NCBI GenBank assembly: GCA_938014885.1
Contig: CALLQI010000017.1
Location: 1 to 64,000, forward strand
DNA length: 64,000 nucleotides
Direction: 5' to 3'
Origin: an uncultured bacterium
GTDB lineage: Bacteria; Planctomycetota; UBA8742; UBA2392
Below the pieces are notes generated by a model that searched no databases, had not been told where the DNA came from, and saw only the letters and a program-made list of their open reading frames with translations. Every line of letters starts with the position of its first letter. The first letter of the stretch is position 1. A program made the translations under genes and the position numbers. This document shows, one piece after another, positions 16,983-24,692 of this stretch.

Positions 16983-17123
16983 ATGCCCTGGTACATCATT
17001 GTCGGGTTGGCGCTTAGTGTTTTCTTTGGCTTGGTGATGCTGTTCTTCATCTACCGGCTCGTGAAACACTCTAAGCCGATCAACCAGTGGGATGATGATC
17101 CTCCCCAAACACCTGCGCCGTGA
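16983..17123 (+). CDS. Small single-pass membrane protein (46 aa)
   Basis: The frame encodes MPWYIIVGLALSVFFGLVML, then FFIYRLVKHSK and an acidic/proline-rich tail (INQWDDDPPQTPAP). It has one strong transmembrane helix with positive residues just after it (R25, K28, H29, K31), which suggests the short N-terminus outside and the tail in the cytoplasm. The last 44 bp overlap the 3' end of the convergent AMMECR1 gene. The Shine-Dalgarno is weak. The hydrophobic core and sensible topology support a real gene, but there is no homologue to cite. Confidence 0.5.
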   Translation: MPWYIIVGLALSVFFGLVMLFFIYRLVKHSKPINQWDDDPPQTPAP

Positions 17124-17655
17124 ACGTGTAGATCTCTGTAGCTGCGCTCTTCCATGCTTCGGTCGAAAGCCCGGCCTTGCGGCAGGTCTGTTGCAGGAAT
17201 GTCTCGCGGTCCCAGCCGTGTTCGACTGCGACTTGTGGAAGCAACACGCCGCTTTGCCTTCCCAATCGGATCAGCAGGCCGTGAGTCCCCGGCTTTACGT
17301 CTTCGGCCCTGGTGCGCTGCATTGGTGACAGCACGCTGATCTCGTAGCGCAGCGTGATCAGCTCGGCCGGCGTCACCGGTGGAAAGCGCGGGTCGCGGGT
17401 GCCGGCCGCGATGGCCATTTCCTGCAACAGGTCACCCAGCGGCCCGTCCCCCACCATCTGCCCGATGCAGCCGCGCAGTTCACCGTCACTCTGGTGCAAT
17501 GTGACGAAGGCTCCACAGGGCGACGCCAGCGCGCCATGCCACGGACCGTGATCGGCCAGTGTGCCCTCGCGGACCCATGTTTCCAGCGTTTCGCGAACCA
17601 GCTTCAGGGCCTGTTCCTGCTCGCGAGAATCAAGCTGCGTGCGCTGTTCAGCCAT
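17080..17655 (-). CDS. AMMECR1 domain protein (AmmeMemoRadiSam system protein A type)
   Basis: 191 residues covering a complete AMMECR1 domain. The signature LRGCIGQMVGDGPLGDLLQE (about 60-79) corresponds to the conserved LRGCIG motif, followed by AGTRDPRFPPVTPAELITL and the end-domain helix WDRETFLQQTCRKAGL. The start at 17655 has AAGGA upstream. In many bacteria and archaea this family is encoded with a Memo-like dioxygenase and a radical SAM enzyme; neither is in this window. Its molecular role is not established. Confidence 0.88.
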   Translation of the reverse strand: MAEQRTQLDSREQEQALKLVRETLETWVREGTLADHGPWHGALASPCGAFVTLHQSDGELRGCIGQMVGDGPLGDLLQEMAIAAGTRDPRFPPVTPAELITLRYEISVLSPMQRTRAEDVKPGTHGLLIRLGRQSGVLLPQVAVEHGWDRETFLQQTCRKAGLSTEAWKSAATEIYTFTAQVFGEDHHPTG

Positions 17656-17780
17656 CAGACATTCCTTCTTGCAGGATGGTTCTGTCGGAATATGCTCCGG
17701 CCTCTGCCAACCGGGGACGCGCCGCACAGGCTGCGGATTCCCGGCCTCAGACGCAAGGCCGCATACTAGAGGAAGCCAGC

Positions 17781-18530
17781 ATGGAAATCGTCGTCTGCAT
17801 CCGTCGCGCGCCCACCACCGACGCGCGCATCAAGCCCGCCGCCAGCGGTAAGACCTATGACCCGGCGGGCATCAACTACGACATCAGCGAGTACGACAAG
17901 TTCGCGCTGGAAGCGGCGATCCTGCTGAAAGAAAAGCACGGCGGAAAAGTCACCGTGCTGTGCGTCGGCCACAAAGACGCCACCAAGGAAGTCCGGACGG
18001 CCATCGCCATGGGCTGCGACGCGGCCGAAGTGTTGGTAAGCGACGGCGACCACGACGCCTGGGCGATCGCGAACGTGCTGGCAACACGTATCAAGGCGCT
18101 GCCGCATGATGTGGTGCTGTTCGGGTGGACCAGCGTAGACAACCAATCTGCGGGCACCGGCCAGATGGTCGCGCAGCTGTTAGGCCTTCCCAGCGTGAGC
18201 GTGGTCGTTGACCTCGAAGTCGCCGACGGCAAGGCCAAGGTCGCGCGTCTTGCAGCAGGTGGCCAGCGCGAACGCTACGAAGTCAAGCTGCCCGCCGTGT
18301 TCACCTGCCAGAAGGGCCTGAACAAGCCGCGCAGCGCGAACATGAAGGGCATCATGGCGGCCAAGAAAACCAACGTGCCCGAAACCCCTGCTGCCGCGCC
18401 AGCCAGCGGGCTGATCACGATCCAGCTTGATCCACCGCCGCCGCGCGCCGCCGGTAAGATCGTCGGCAAAGGCCCGGAAGCTGCGGCGGCGCTGGCCAAG
18501 TTGCTGCGCACCGAAGCCAAAGTGATCTAA
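17781..18530 (+). CDS. etfB: Electron transfer flavoprotein subunit beta
   Basis: 249 residues beginning MEIVVCIRRAPTTDARIKP behind AGAGGAAG. The fold is the AMP-binding ETF beta domain. Conserved segments include YDISEYDKFALEAAILLKE (about 34-52), VLCVGHKDATKEVRTAIAMG and LFGWTSVDNQSAGTGQMVAQ, the last being the region that reaches the alpha subunit. A C-terminal recognition region containing KPRSANMKGIMAAKK is also present. With the alpha subunit it carries electrons from acyl-CoA and other flavin dehydrogenases to ETF-quinone oxidoreductase. Transcribed with etfA, 51 bp downstream. The open frame extends upstream to 17559 without coding character. Confidence 0.95.
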   Translation: MEIVVCIRRAPTTDARIKPAASGKTYDPAGINYDISEYDKFALEAAILLKEKHGGKVTVLCVGHKDATKEVRTAIAMGCDAAEVLVSDGDHDAWAIANVLATRIKALPHDVVLFGWTSVDNQSAGTGQMVAQLLGLPSVSVVVDLEVADGKAKVARLAAGGQRERYEVKLPAVFTCQKGLNKPRSANMKGIMAAKKTNVPETPAAAPASGLITIQLDPPPPRAAGKIVGKGPEAAAALAKLLRTEAKVI

Positions 18531-18581
18531 GGCAGCACCTAACGCAGGTTCAAGACGACCACACAACCTCAGGACTCAGCC

Positions 18582-19574
18582 ATGGCCAACGACGTACTCG
18601 TGTTTGTGGAATGCAGCGGCGGCAAAGTGGTAAAGGCCGGGCTTCAGGCCCTTGGCGCTGGCAGCCGCCTTGCGGCCCAGCTTGGCGGAAAGTGCATCGC
18701 GCTGGTGATCGGCCAGGGCCTTGAGGCCGAAGCCGGCAAGCTGGGACAGTACGGCGCGAATCGGGTGCTGATCGCGGGTGGTGAGGCCTTCGCGGCTTAC
18801 AGCCCTGACGGCTTCGCGCGCGCAGTCGCGGCCCAGGCCAAGGCCACGGGTGCTGCCTGCGTGCTCGCATCGGCGACGCCCATGGGCAAAGACTTCATGC
18901 CGCGCGCGGCCGCAGCTTCACAATGCGGTCTCGCTGCAGACTGTATCGACTTGCGCGCGGAAGGCGGCAAGGCCGTTGCCGTGCGTCCGGTGTTTGCAGG
19001 CAAGGCCATGCTGACGGTGGGTGCCAGCAGCGCGCTGTGGGCGACGCTGCGTCCAAACGTGTTTGCGGAAGCTGTTAGCAGCAATAACGTGTCGCCCGAG
19101 GCAGTCACGGCGGGCTTTGGCCCCGGCGACCTGCTGGCCGTGGTCAAGGAAGTGGTTGCCGGCGTCAGCGGCAAGCTGGACGTGGCCGAAGCGGACATCG
19201 TCGTGAGCGGCGGCCGCGGCCTGAAGGACCCGGCGGGCGAAGGCAAACCCAATTGGGAAGCGCTGGAGAAGTTGGCCGGCGTTCTAGGCGCGGCAACGGG
19301 CGCGTCGCGCGCCGTGGTAGACGCGGGTTGGCGACCCCACGGCGAACAAGTAGGCCAGACGGGCAAGACGGTCAGTCCGAAGCTGTACATTGCGTGCGGA
19401 ATCAGCGGCGCGATCCAGCACCTCGCGGGCATGAGTGGCAGCAAGGTGATTGTCGCGATCAACAAGGATGAGAACGCGCCGATCTTCAAGGTCGCGGACT
19501 ACGGCATCGTCGGCAACGTCGAAGAAGTAGTGCCCGCGCTGACGGCAGCTTTTCAAGAAGTTCTGAAGTCTTGA
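18582..19574 (+). CDS. etfA: Electron transfer flavoprotein subunit alpha
   Basis: 330 residues, the normal ETF alpha size. The N-terminal domain is followed by the C-terminal FAD-binding domain with VVSGGRGLKDPAGEGKPNWE (about 206-225), a TGASRAVVDAGWRPHGEQVG segment, GQTGKTVSPKLYIACGISGA and INKDENAPIFKVADYGIVG. The FAD-binding motifs appear intact, so this is the ordinary electron-carrying form rather than a degenerate one. It pairs with etfB and is followed by a hairpin and T-run. Confidence 0.95.
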   Translation: MANDVLVFVECSGGKVVKAGLQALGAGSRLAAQLGGKCIALVIGQGLEAEAGKLGQYGANRVLIAGGEAFAAYSPDGFARAVAAQAKATGAACVLASATPMGKDFMPRAAAASQCGLAADCIDLRAEGGKAVAVRPVFAGKAMLTVGASSALWATLRPNVFAEAVSSNNVSPEAVTAGFGPGDLLAVVKEVVAGVSGKLDVAEADIVVSGGRGLKDPAGEGKPNWEALEKLAGVLGAATGASRAVVDAGWRPHGEQVGQTGKTVSPKLYIACGISGAIQHLAGMSGSKVIVAINKDENAPIFKVADYGIVGNVEEVVPALTAAFQEVLKS

Positions 19575-19586
19575 CGCGCCCGGAAA

Positions 19587-19628
19587 CGCAGTCTGGTGGC
19601 GGTGACCAAAGCCACGACTGCGGTTTTC
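19587..19628 (+). terminator. Probable terminator of etfBA
   Basis: A two-part stem pairs 19587-19593 with 19616-19622 and 19596-19600 with 19611-19615, separated by a 2-nt bulge with a 10-nt loop. It is followed by GTTTTCCC and begins 12 bp after the etfA stop. Confidence 0.6.
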
Positions 19629-19968
19629 CCACCTAGTTATCCACAATTCTTGCGGAAGCTGGCGATTTGTGCGTTTGTCAGGCCAACGTGTTAAGGTTCC
19701 GCACTTTACAAAGTGCAAGTTGTAAAACGGACCTTTATCGACACACCCTAAATGCCCTAGTAGTCGCTAGTTATCGAAGCCGCTTGCGCCAATGACACGA
19801 GAACAAGCCAGTCCTCCGGCCTATGCAATCTTTACTTGAATGGGCACTCCCAGCGGCCCGGCGCGCAGACTGACACCTTATCCACATTTGGTGTTCGAAA
19901 CTCGGGTGTGGTTACTGACACTCCCATTCCACTTGTTCTGACGGCACGGTGCGCTAATCTTGCCGCCC
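19629..19968. other. Gene-free stretch with a short perfect palindrome
   Basis: No ORF with coding character is seen in about 340 bp, and base composition is lower in GC than the surroundings. It holds the perfect inverted repeat GCACTTT-AC-AAAGTGC at 19701-19716, a plausible operator for a dimeric regulator, and an octamer TTATCCAC repeated at 19638 and 19878. Promoter signals for the downstream AMP-ligase homologue presumably lie here but none is clear. Confidence 0.4.
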
Positions 19969-22092
19969 ATGCCTCGATCCAAGCCAAAGAAGGGCAAACC
20001 CGCCGGCCGCGCCAGGGCCAAAGCAAAGGCGTCGGCGAAAGTCACGTCGGCAAAGGTCAAATCAAAGAAGTCAAAGCAAGGCCCCAAGGCAAAGGTCCGG
20101 AAGCCTGGCACTGGAACAACACCGGCTAAAGCAAAGCCGCGCGCAGTGGCCCAGGGCGAGTCATTCGCTCAAACCACAAAACTGCCGGCGCACCCATCGC
20201 GCCGCACCACTGGCCCGCTGAATGTACAGCCGCGCTTTACGGACCCGCTCAGGCGCTTCAGCGAGCACGAAAACGTGCGCTCACTGATTGAAGGCCAGGC
20301 TGCTCGCTTTGAGGACCGTACTTTCCTGATTTATGAGGAAGACGGTCGCGAGATTTCATTCAAGGCACTGAACGAACGCACCACGGCATTTGCCAACGTG
20401 CTGCATGAACTTGGCGGCCGCACGGGAACCCGGGTCGCGATCCTGATGGAGAACTCGCCCGAGTTCTTGTTTGCATTTCTGGGTGCGATGAAGGGCGGCT
20501 TGATCGCCGTGCCTTTCAATCCGACGCTTTCGACCGATCAGATGCGCTTTCAGCTTGAAGACTGCGGCGCGACTATTCTCGTGGTCAGTGAAGGCTTCTG
20601 GGACCGCATCCAGGGCGCGCTGCACGAATTGCCGGGCCTTGAGGCCGTACTGGTATCCGGCGCGGCGGCCCAAGTAGGCGAGCAGGCCATTGAGCCGCAT
20701 CATGTTGGTGAGGCCCCGGCGGGCAGCTTTCGCGTCATCAGCTTCGAAGGCGCGATCCGCATCGCCGATTCCGAGGGCGTGTTGGCCAACAAACTGCGCT
20801 GGTGGGACGAAGCGCAGATTGTCTACACAGGCCACCACCTGAAGCAGCCGCGCGGTGCGATCCTGCAGCATCGCCAGTTCCTGACTGCCGCGCGCTGGCT
20901 TTCGGTATGGCTGCGGCTTGGTGAAGAGCAGCGCTTCATGAGCACGCTGCCGCTGTTTCACGCCAACTCGCAGGTTGTCACGCTGTTCATGCCGCTGCTG
21001 CTCGGCGGTTGCGTGGTGCTGTCGCGCGAGTTCAGCGTGAACCGCCTGTGGCGCGCCGTGGAACGTTACGGTGTCACCACACTCTGCGCGGTGCCCAGCA
21101 TGCTTGGCATCCTGGCCGAGCGCGAAACCAGCGAGGCCCGCAGCGTGCGGCCGCGCGGCGAAATGCCGTGGCCCATGCCGCAGGAAAGCCCTGGAACTTT
21201 GAAGCTTCGTGACGAAGCCGACGCGCGTGAACGCGGCCTGGCCCGCGCCCATGACATCAGCAGTCTGGAGCGGGTGATTTGCGGCGCGGCGCCGCTGCCG
21301 GCTGCGGTGCAGAAGAACTTTGAGCAGTGCTTCCTGGTGCCGGTGATTGAAGGCTACAGCATGGCCGAGACCACGTGTTTCGCGATGTTGAACCCCGGCG
21401 ATGGATCGCGCAAGATCGGCAGTGTCGGCGTAAGCGTCGGAAACAAGGTTGCAGTGCAGGACGAGGGCCGCCGTGCGCGGCCGCTTGAGGGCGACTGGCA
21501 GCCGACCAACCTGGCACGCATGAGCCCGGCGGTGTTCCCAACCGCCGAAATCGGCCAGCCCGGCGAAATCTGCGTCTGGGGCGAGAACGTGCTGAAAGAA
21601 TACTTCCATCGCCCGTCGCTGAACCCGCAGGCCTTTGCCGGCGGCTGGTTCCACACCGGTGATGTCGGCCGGCAGGATGCCGACGGCTATTTCTTCGTGG
21701 ATGGACCACGCGACGAGCAGATCGTGCGCGACGGCGGCCAGTTCGCGCCCCGCGAAGTGGATGAGACGCTGCACGAGCACGCCAAGGTTGAGACTGTGGC
21801 CACCATCGGCATAGGCGACCAGCGCGGCCACCAGGTCACGACCTGGGTCGTGATGCGCAAAGGCACCTTCGAGGGCGGCCCCGAAGAAGGCCGTCTGCCC
21901 CGCGACAACGAGCAGTTGAAGGCAATGCAGGAAGAGATTCGCGAGTACCTGTCGCGTCGCCTTGAGCGCAACAAGCGCCCCAGCACCATCCTGTTCGCGC
22001 GCAAACTGCCACAGGACACCACCGGCAAGACGCGCGTGCTTGAGCTGCGGCGCAGCCTGCAGGGCCGCACGCCTACCAACGAAGAAGAGTAG
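19969..22092 (+). CDS. AMP-dependent synthetase/ligase homologue with histone-H1-like N-terminal tail and degenerate phosphate loop
   Basis: 707 residues. The first about 60 are almost only K, A, R, P, S and T (PKKGKPAGRARAKAKASAK style), like histone-H1 or Hc1-type DNA-binding tails. Residues about 80-700 form an ANL adenylating domain, with ARFEDRTFLIYEEDGREISF, RVAILMENSPEFLFAFLGA, VPVIEGYSMAETTC and WFHTGDVGRQDADGYFF. A C-terminal TTGKTRVLELR carries the lysine of the small domain. The normally invariant TSGTTGxPKG motif reads TGHHLKQPRG (about 287-296), so the serine/threonine/glycine phosphate loop is lost. Catalysis may therefore be impaired or altered. An in-frame ATG at 19960 would add three residues. 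Confidence 0.75.
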   Translation: MPRSKPKKGKPAGRARAKAKASAKVTSAKVKSKKSKQGPKAKVRKPGTGTTPAKAKPRAVAQGESFAQTTKLPAHPSRRTTGPLNVQPRFTDPLRRFSEHENVRSLIEGQAARFEDRTFLIYEEDGREISFKALNERTTAFANVLHELGGRTGTRVAILMENSPEFLFAFLGAMKGGLIAVPFNPTLSTDQMRFQLEDCGATILVVSEGFWDRIQGALHELPGLEAVLVSGAAAQVGEQAIEPHHVGEAPAGSFRVISFEGAIRIADSEGVLANKLRWWDEAQIVYTGHHLKQPRGAILQHRQFLTAARWLSVWLRLGEEQRFMSTLPLFHANSQVVTLFMPLLLGGCVVLSREFSVNRLWRAVERYGVTTLCAVPSMLGILAERETSEARSVRPRGEMPWPMPQESPGTLKLRDEADARERGLARAHDISSLERVICGAAPLPAAVQKNFEQCFLVPVIEGYSMAETTCFAMLNPGDGSRKIGSVGVSVGNKVAVQDEGRRARPLEGDWQPTNLARMSPAVFPTAEIGQPGEICVWGENVLKEYFHRPSLNPQAFAGGWFHTGDVGRQDADGYFFVDGPRDEQIVRDGGQFAPREVDETLHEHAKVETVATIGIGDQRGHQVTTWVVMRKGTFEGGPEEGRLPRDNEQLKAMQEEIREYLSRRLERNKRPSTILFARKLPQDTTGKTRVLELRRSLQGRTPTNEEE

Positions 22093-22107
22093 TTACAGAA
22101 GAACAGC

Positions 22108-23136
22108 TCAGGCAATCACCGCGCCGCCGGTGACCCGCAGTGTGTCGCGCAGCGCGTTCACGACCGTCTCGATCACTTCGGCTTCAGCCTCAGCCACCGG
22201 CCTGCCACGCAGGTGTGCCCCCGATGCGCGCATGTGGCCGCCGCCGCCGAAGCGCGCCGCGATGTCGTTCACTGCCAGCTGACCCTCGCTGCGGAAGCTG
22301 ACCTTCACGTCGTTGGGGCCGACTTCGCGGAACATCACGCAGACCATCGTGCCCTTCAGCGACTTGGGGATGGTCACCATCTCATTGGCTTCCATCTCGC
22401 TGCAGCCGGTGTCGGCCAGCATCTCGGCCGTGACCTGCGCGCTGACCACCTTGCCGTCGAGGTGGGTGCGCACGGTCTGCGCGACCATTGCTTCCAGCCG
22501 CAGGCGCTGTTCCGACTTGCTGCGATAGATGTGGCCGGTAAGCGTGTTCACGTCCAGCGCGAACTCTTCCACCAGCGACGCGATGATGCGGTACGCGTCG
22601 GGTGTACTGTTGCTGAACATGAACCGGCCGGTGTCGGTCACGATCGCCACAAACAAGGCCTCGGCCGCGCCCTTGGTCAGCGGCATCGCGGCTGCTTGCA
22701 AGGTGTGATACACGACTTCGCCGGTGCTGCTGGCGCGCGGCAACACGATGCTGACGTCGCCAAACCCGGGGTTGTCGATGTGATGGTCCACGTTCAGTAC
22801 GCGGGTTCCCGCAGCAAGGCGCTGCAACAGCGCGCGCCCGCGGCTTTCCGCGCCGCAATCAACCAGGATCGCGGTGTCATATGCGCTGAATTCCTGTGCG
22901 CCCGAAAGCGGGGTCAAGTCGGCGGCGCCGTCCAGAAAACTGTACTTGCCTGCATCCACGTCCTGCGTCACGCACAGCACCTCGCGGCTCTGCGCGCGCA
23001 GCACGCTTGCCAGCGCCAGCATGCTGCCCAGCGCATCACCGTCCATCAGCGGATGTCCGCCGATCACCACGCGGCGCGATGCCTGCAGCAGTTTTGCGGC
23101 CGGGGTGTAATCCACTGCTGGTTCGGTTGCGTTCAT
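22108..23136 (-). CDS. DHH/DHHA1 phosphoesterase, NrnA-like (nanoRNase / pAp phosphatase)
   Basis: 342 residues. DHH-domain motifs are HPLMDGDALGS (about 28-38), VDCG (about 92-95) and NVDHHIDN (about 115-122). IVTDTGRFMFSN follows, and the C-terminal DHHA1 motif ARFGGGGHMRASGAHL is intact. NrnA degrades short oligoribonucleotides and dephosphorylates 3'-phosphoadenosine 5'-phosphate in organisms lacking Orn. A proline of the usual NPDGDA motif is replaced by M, but the aspartates are kept. First motif and spacing favour NrnA over RecJ. It follows the FAH gene by 9 bp and ends the minus-strand run that begins with asparaginase. Confidence 0.88.
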   Translation of the reverse strand: MNATEPAVDYTPAAKLLQASRRVVIGGHPLMDGDALGSMLALASVLRAQSREVLCVTQDVDAGKYSFLDGAADLTPLSGAQEFSAYDTAILVDCGAESRGRALLQRLAAGTRVLNVDHHIDNPGFGDVSIVLPRASSTGEVVYHTLQAAAMPLTKGAAEALFVAIVTDTGRFMFSNSTPDAYRIIASLVEEFALDVNTLTGHIYRSKSEQRLRLEAMVAQTVRTHLDGKVVSAQVTAEMLADTGCSEMEANEMVTIPKSLKGTMVCVMFREVGPNDVKVSFRSEGQLAVNDIAARFGGGGHMRASGAHLRGRPVAEAEAEVIETVVNALRDTLRVTGGAVIA

Positions 23137-23145
23137 GTCTGTCCG

Positions 23146-24006
23146 TCAATTGGCCGGCTTGCGTGAAACCGGGTTGCGCAGGATGCCGATGCTTTCAATC
23201 TCGCACTCGCATTCATCACCGTCGCGCAGGTTGTTTACGCCTTCCGGCGTGCCTGTAGCGATAACGTCCCCCGGCTCCAGCGTCATCCAACGCGACATCA
23301 CCGCGATCTGTTTTGCCACGGGGTGGATCATGTCGGCTGTGGTGGCGTCCTGTCGGGTTTCGCCGTTTACTCGGCAGGCAATGCGCAGATTCTGCGGGTC
23401 CGGGATGAACCGGGCCGGAACAAAGTACGGCCCCATGGGTGTAAACGTGTCGAAGTTTTTGCAGCGCAGCCAGGGGTGGGTCTTTTCGCGGTCTTCCTTC
23501 TGTATGCGCCGCGCGCTCACGTCGTTGATCACGGTGTAACCCGCGATGTGGCTGATGGCCTCGGCTTCGCTCACTTCTTTGGCACGCTTGCCGATCACCA
23601 CACCTAGTTCCACCTCATGATCGACGCGGCCGTCTACCCAGCTCGGAATCACGATTGGCTGACTGTTACCAGCCAACGATGAGCTCAGCTTTCCGAACCA
23701 TACCGGCTCGGGTGGGGCCACGTTGCCGAACTCGGCGGCGTGCTTTCGGTAGTTCTGAACCATCGCCACGATCTTGCCCGGCCTCACGAGCGGCGGCAGC
23801 CAGTTGAAGACCCGCGGCATGATCGTGCGTCCAATGCTCTGGACGTTGTCCAGCAGCTCATCCAGGTGCCCGGTCTGCACCAGTTGCTCCAGCACAGCCG
23901 TGCCGAACTTCTGCTGTGCACCATGGGTGATGTCGTGCAGTTGATTGTCCTGCTCTATGCCCAGACGGCGTTCCCCGATGCGGTCAAAAGCAAACAGTCG
24001 AATCAC
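23146..24006 (-). CDS. Fumarylacetoacetate hydrolase family protein
   Basis: 286 residues with the C-terminal FAH catalytic domain. Motifs include VDHEVELGVVIGKRAKEVSE (about 125-144) with the metal-ligand Glu residues, GYTVINDVSARRIQKED, the segment KNFDTFTPMGPYFV, and the closing GDVIATGTPEGV. The family covers fumarylpyruvate/acylpyruvate hydrolases, oxaloacetate decarboxylases and homoprotocatechuate-pathway isomerases. Sequence alone does not choose among them. It overlaps the CoaB gene upstream by 4 bp (ATGA type), so translation is coupled. Confidence 0.88.
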   Translation of the reverse strand: MIRLFAFDRIGERRLGIEQDNQLHDITHGAQQKFGTAVLEQLVQTGHLDELLDNVQSIGRTIMPRVFNWLPPLVRPGKIVAMVQNYRKHAAEFGNVAPPEPVWFGKLSSSLAGNSQPIVIPSWVDGRVDHEVELGVVIGKRAKEVSEAEAISHIAGYTVINDVSARRIQKEDREKTHPWLRCKNFDTFTPMGPYFVPARFIPDPQNLRIACRVNGETRQDATTADMIHPVAKQIAVMSRWMTLEPGDVIATGTPEGVNNLRDGDECECEIESIGILRNPVSRKPAN

Positions 24007-24692
24007 TGTGCCACCTCCGGGAACCTCTCAACCAGCGGCAGCAGCTCGCGGCCGCGCACTGCCGTCACCAGCGATACGATGCGTTGCGCCACGTTTGCTT
24101 TGCTGCTGGGCGGGACTTCTTCGACCACACCGTGCTTGTTGATGATGCGCACGAACTCGCGCGTGTTGCCGAAATGCCCCGGCGAGTTCACAACCATCAG
24201 GTCGCAGCGCTTTGCCGCAAGCTTCTTGCGCGCATTCTTGAGCGCGTTGGCAGCTTCCAGACTGAAGCCCACAATGACTTGCTCGGCGCGGCGCTTCCTG
24301 GTGACGGTCTTGAGCACGTCGGGGTTCTTCACCAGTTCCAGCGTAATCTCTTTCGGGCCCTTCTTGACTTTGCCCTCGGTACGGAAGCGCGGGCGATAGT
24401 CACTGACCGCAGCGCTGGCAATCAGAACGTCGCAATCCGCGAAGCGTTCCTGCGTAGCTTCCAGCATGTCCTGTGCGCTGGTGACGTTTACCCAGTGCAC
24501 CCCCGGCGGAATCGGAAGGCTGTTCGGGCCGCACACGACGCTGACAATGGCACCTTCGCGTCGCGCGGCTTCGGCTAGTTCCAGGCCCATGCGGCCGGTA
24601 CTCGGGTTTCCGAGAAAACGCACGTCATCCAGGAACTCCCAGGTGGGGCCCGCGGTGATCAGCACCTGCACGTCTTTCAGCTTGCCAGCCAT
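24003..24692 (-). CDS. coaB: Stand-alone phosphopantothenate-cysteine ligase (CoaB) domain protein
   Basis: 229 residues matching only the CoaB half of the usual CoaBC fusion. The N-terminal TAGPTWEFLDDVRFLGNPST (about 13-32) corresponds to the nucleotide-binding loop of CoaB. LIASAAVSDYRP (about 90-101) and KNPDVLKTV (about 119-127) follow, then VGFSLEAAN. CoaB joins cysteine to 4'-phosphopantothenate in CoA synthesis. The usual NRSSGxMG motif reads NPSTGRMG, a moderate change. The CoaC decarboxylase is not in this window. The gene overlaps both neighbours (16 bp with asparaginase, 4 bp with FAH), showing a tightly packed operon. Confidence 0.85.
   Translation of the reverse strand: MAGKLKDVQVLITAGPTWEFLDDVRFLGNPSTGRMGLELAEAARREGAIVSVVCGPNSLPIPPGVHWVNVTSAQDMLEATQERFADCDVLIASAAVSDYRPRFRTEGKVKKGPKEITLELVKNPDVLKTVTRKRRAEQVIVGFSLEAANALKNARKKLAAKRCDLMVVNSPGHFGNTREFVRIINKHGVVEEVPPSSKANVAQRIVSLVTAVRGRELLPLVERFPEVAQ

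Noticed and set aside
19734..19748. 15-nt match (TTTATCGACACACCC) to the FliA-type -10 region at 60153-60167
   Set aside because: Here the -35 position reads TACTAGGG on the minus strand, matching few consensus bases, and it would point antisense into the end of etfA. A shared 15-mer in 64 kb is near chance expectation.
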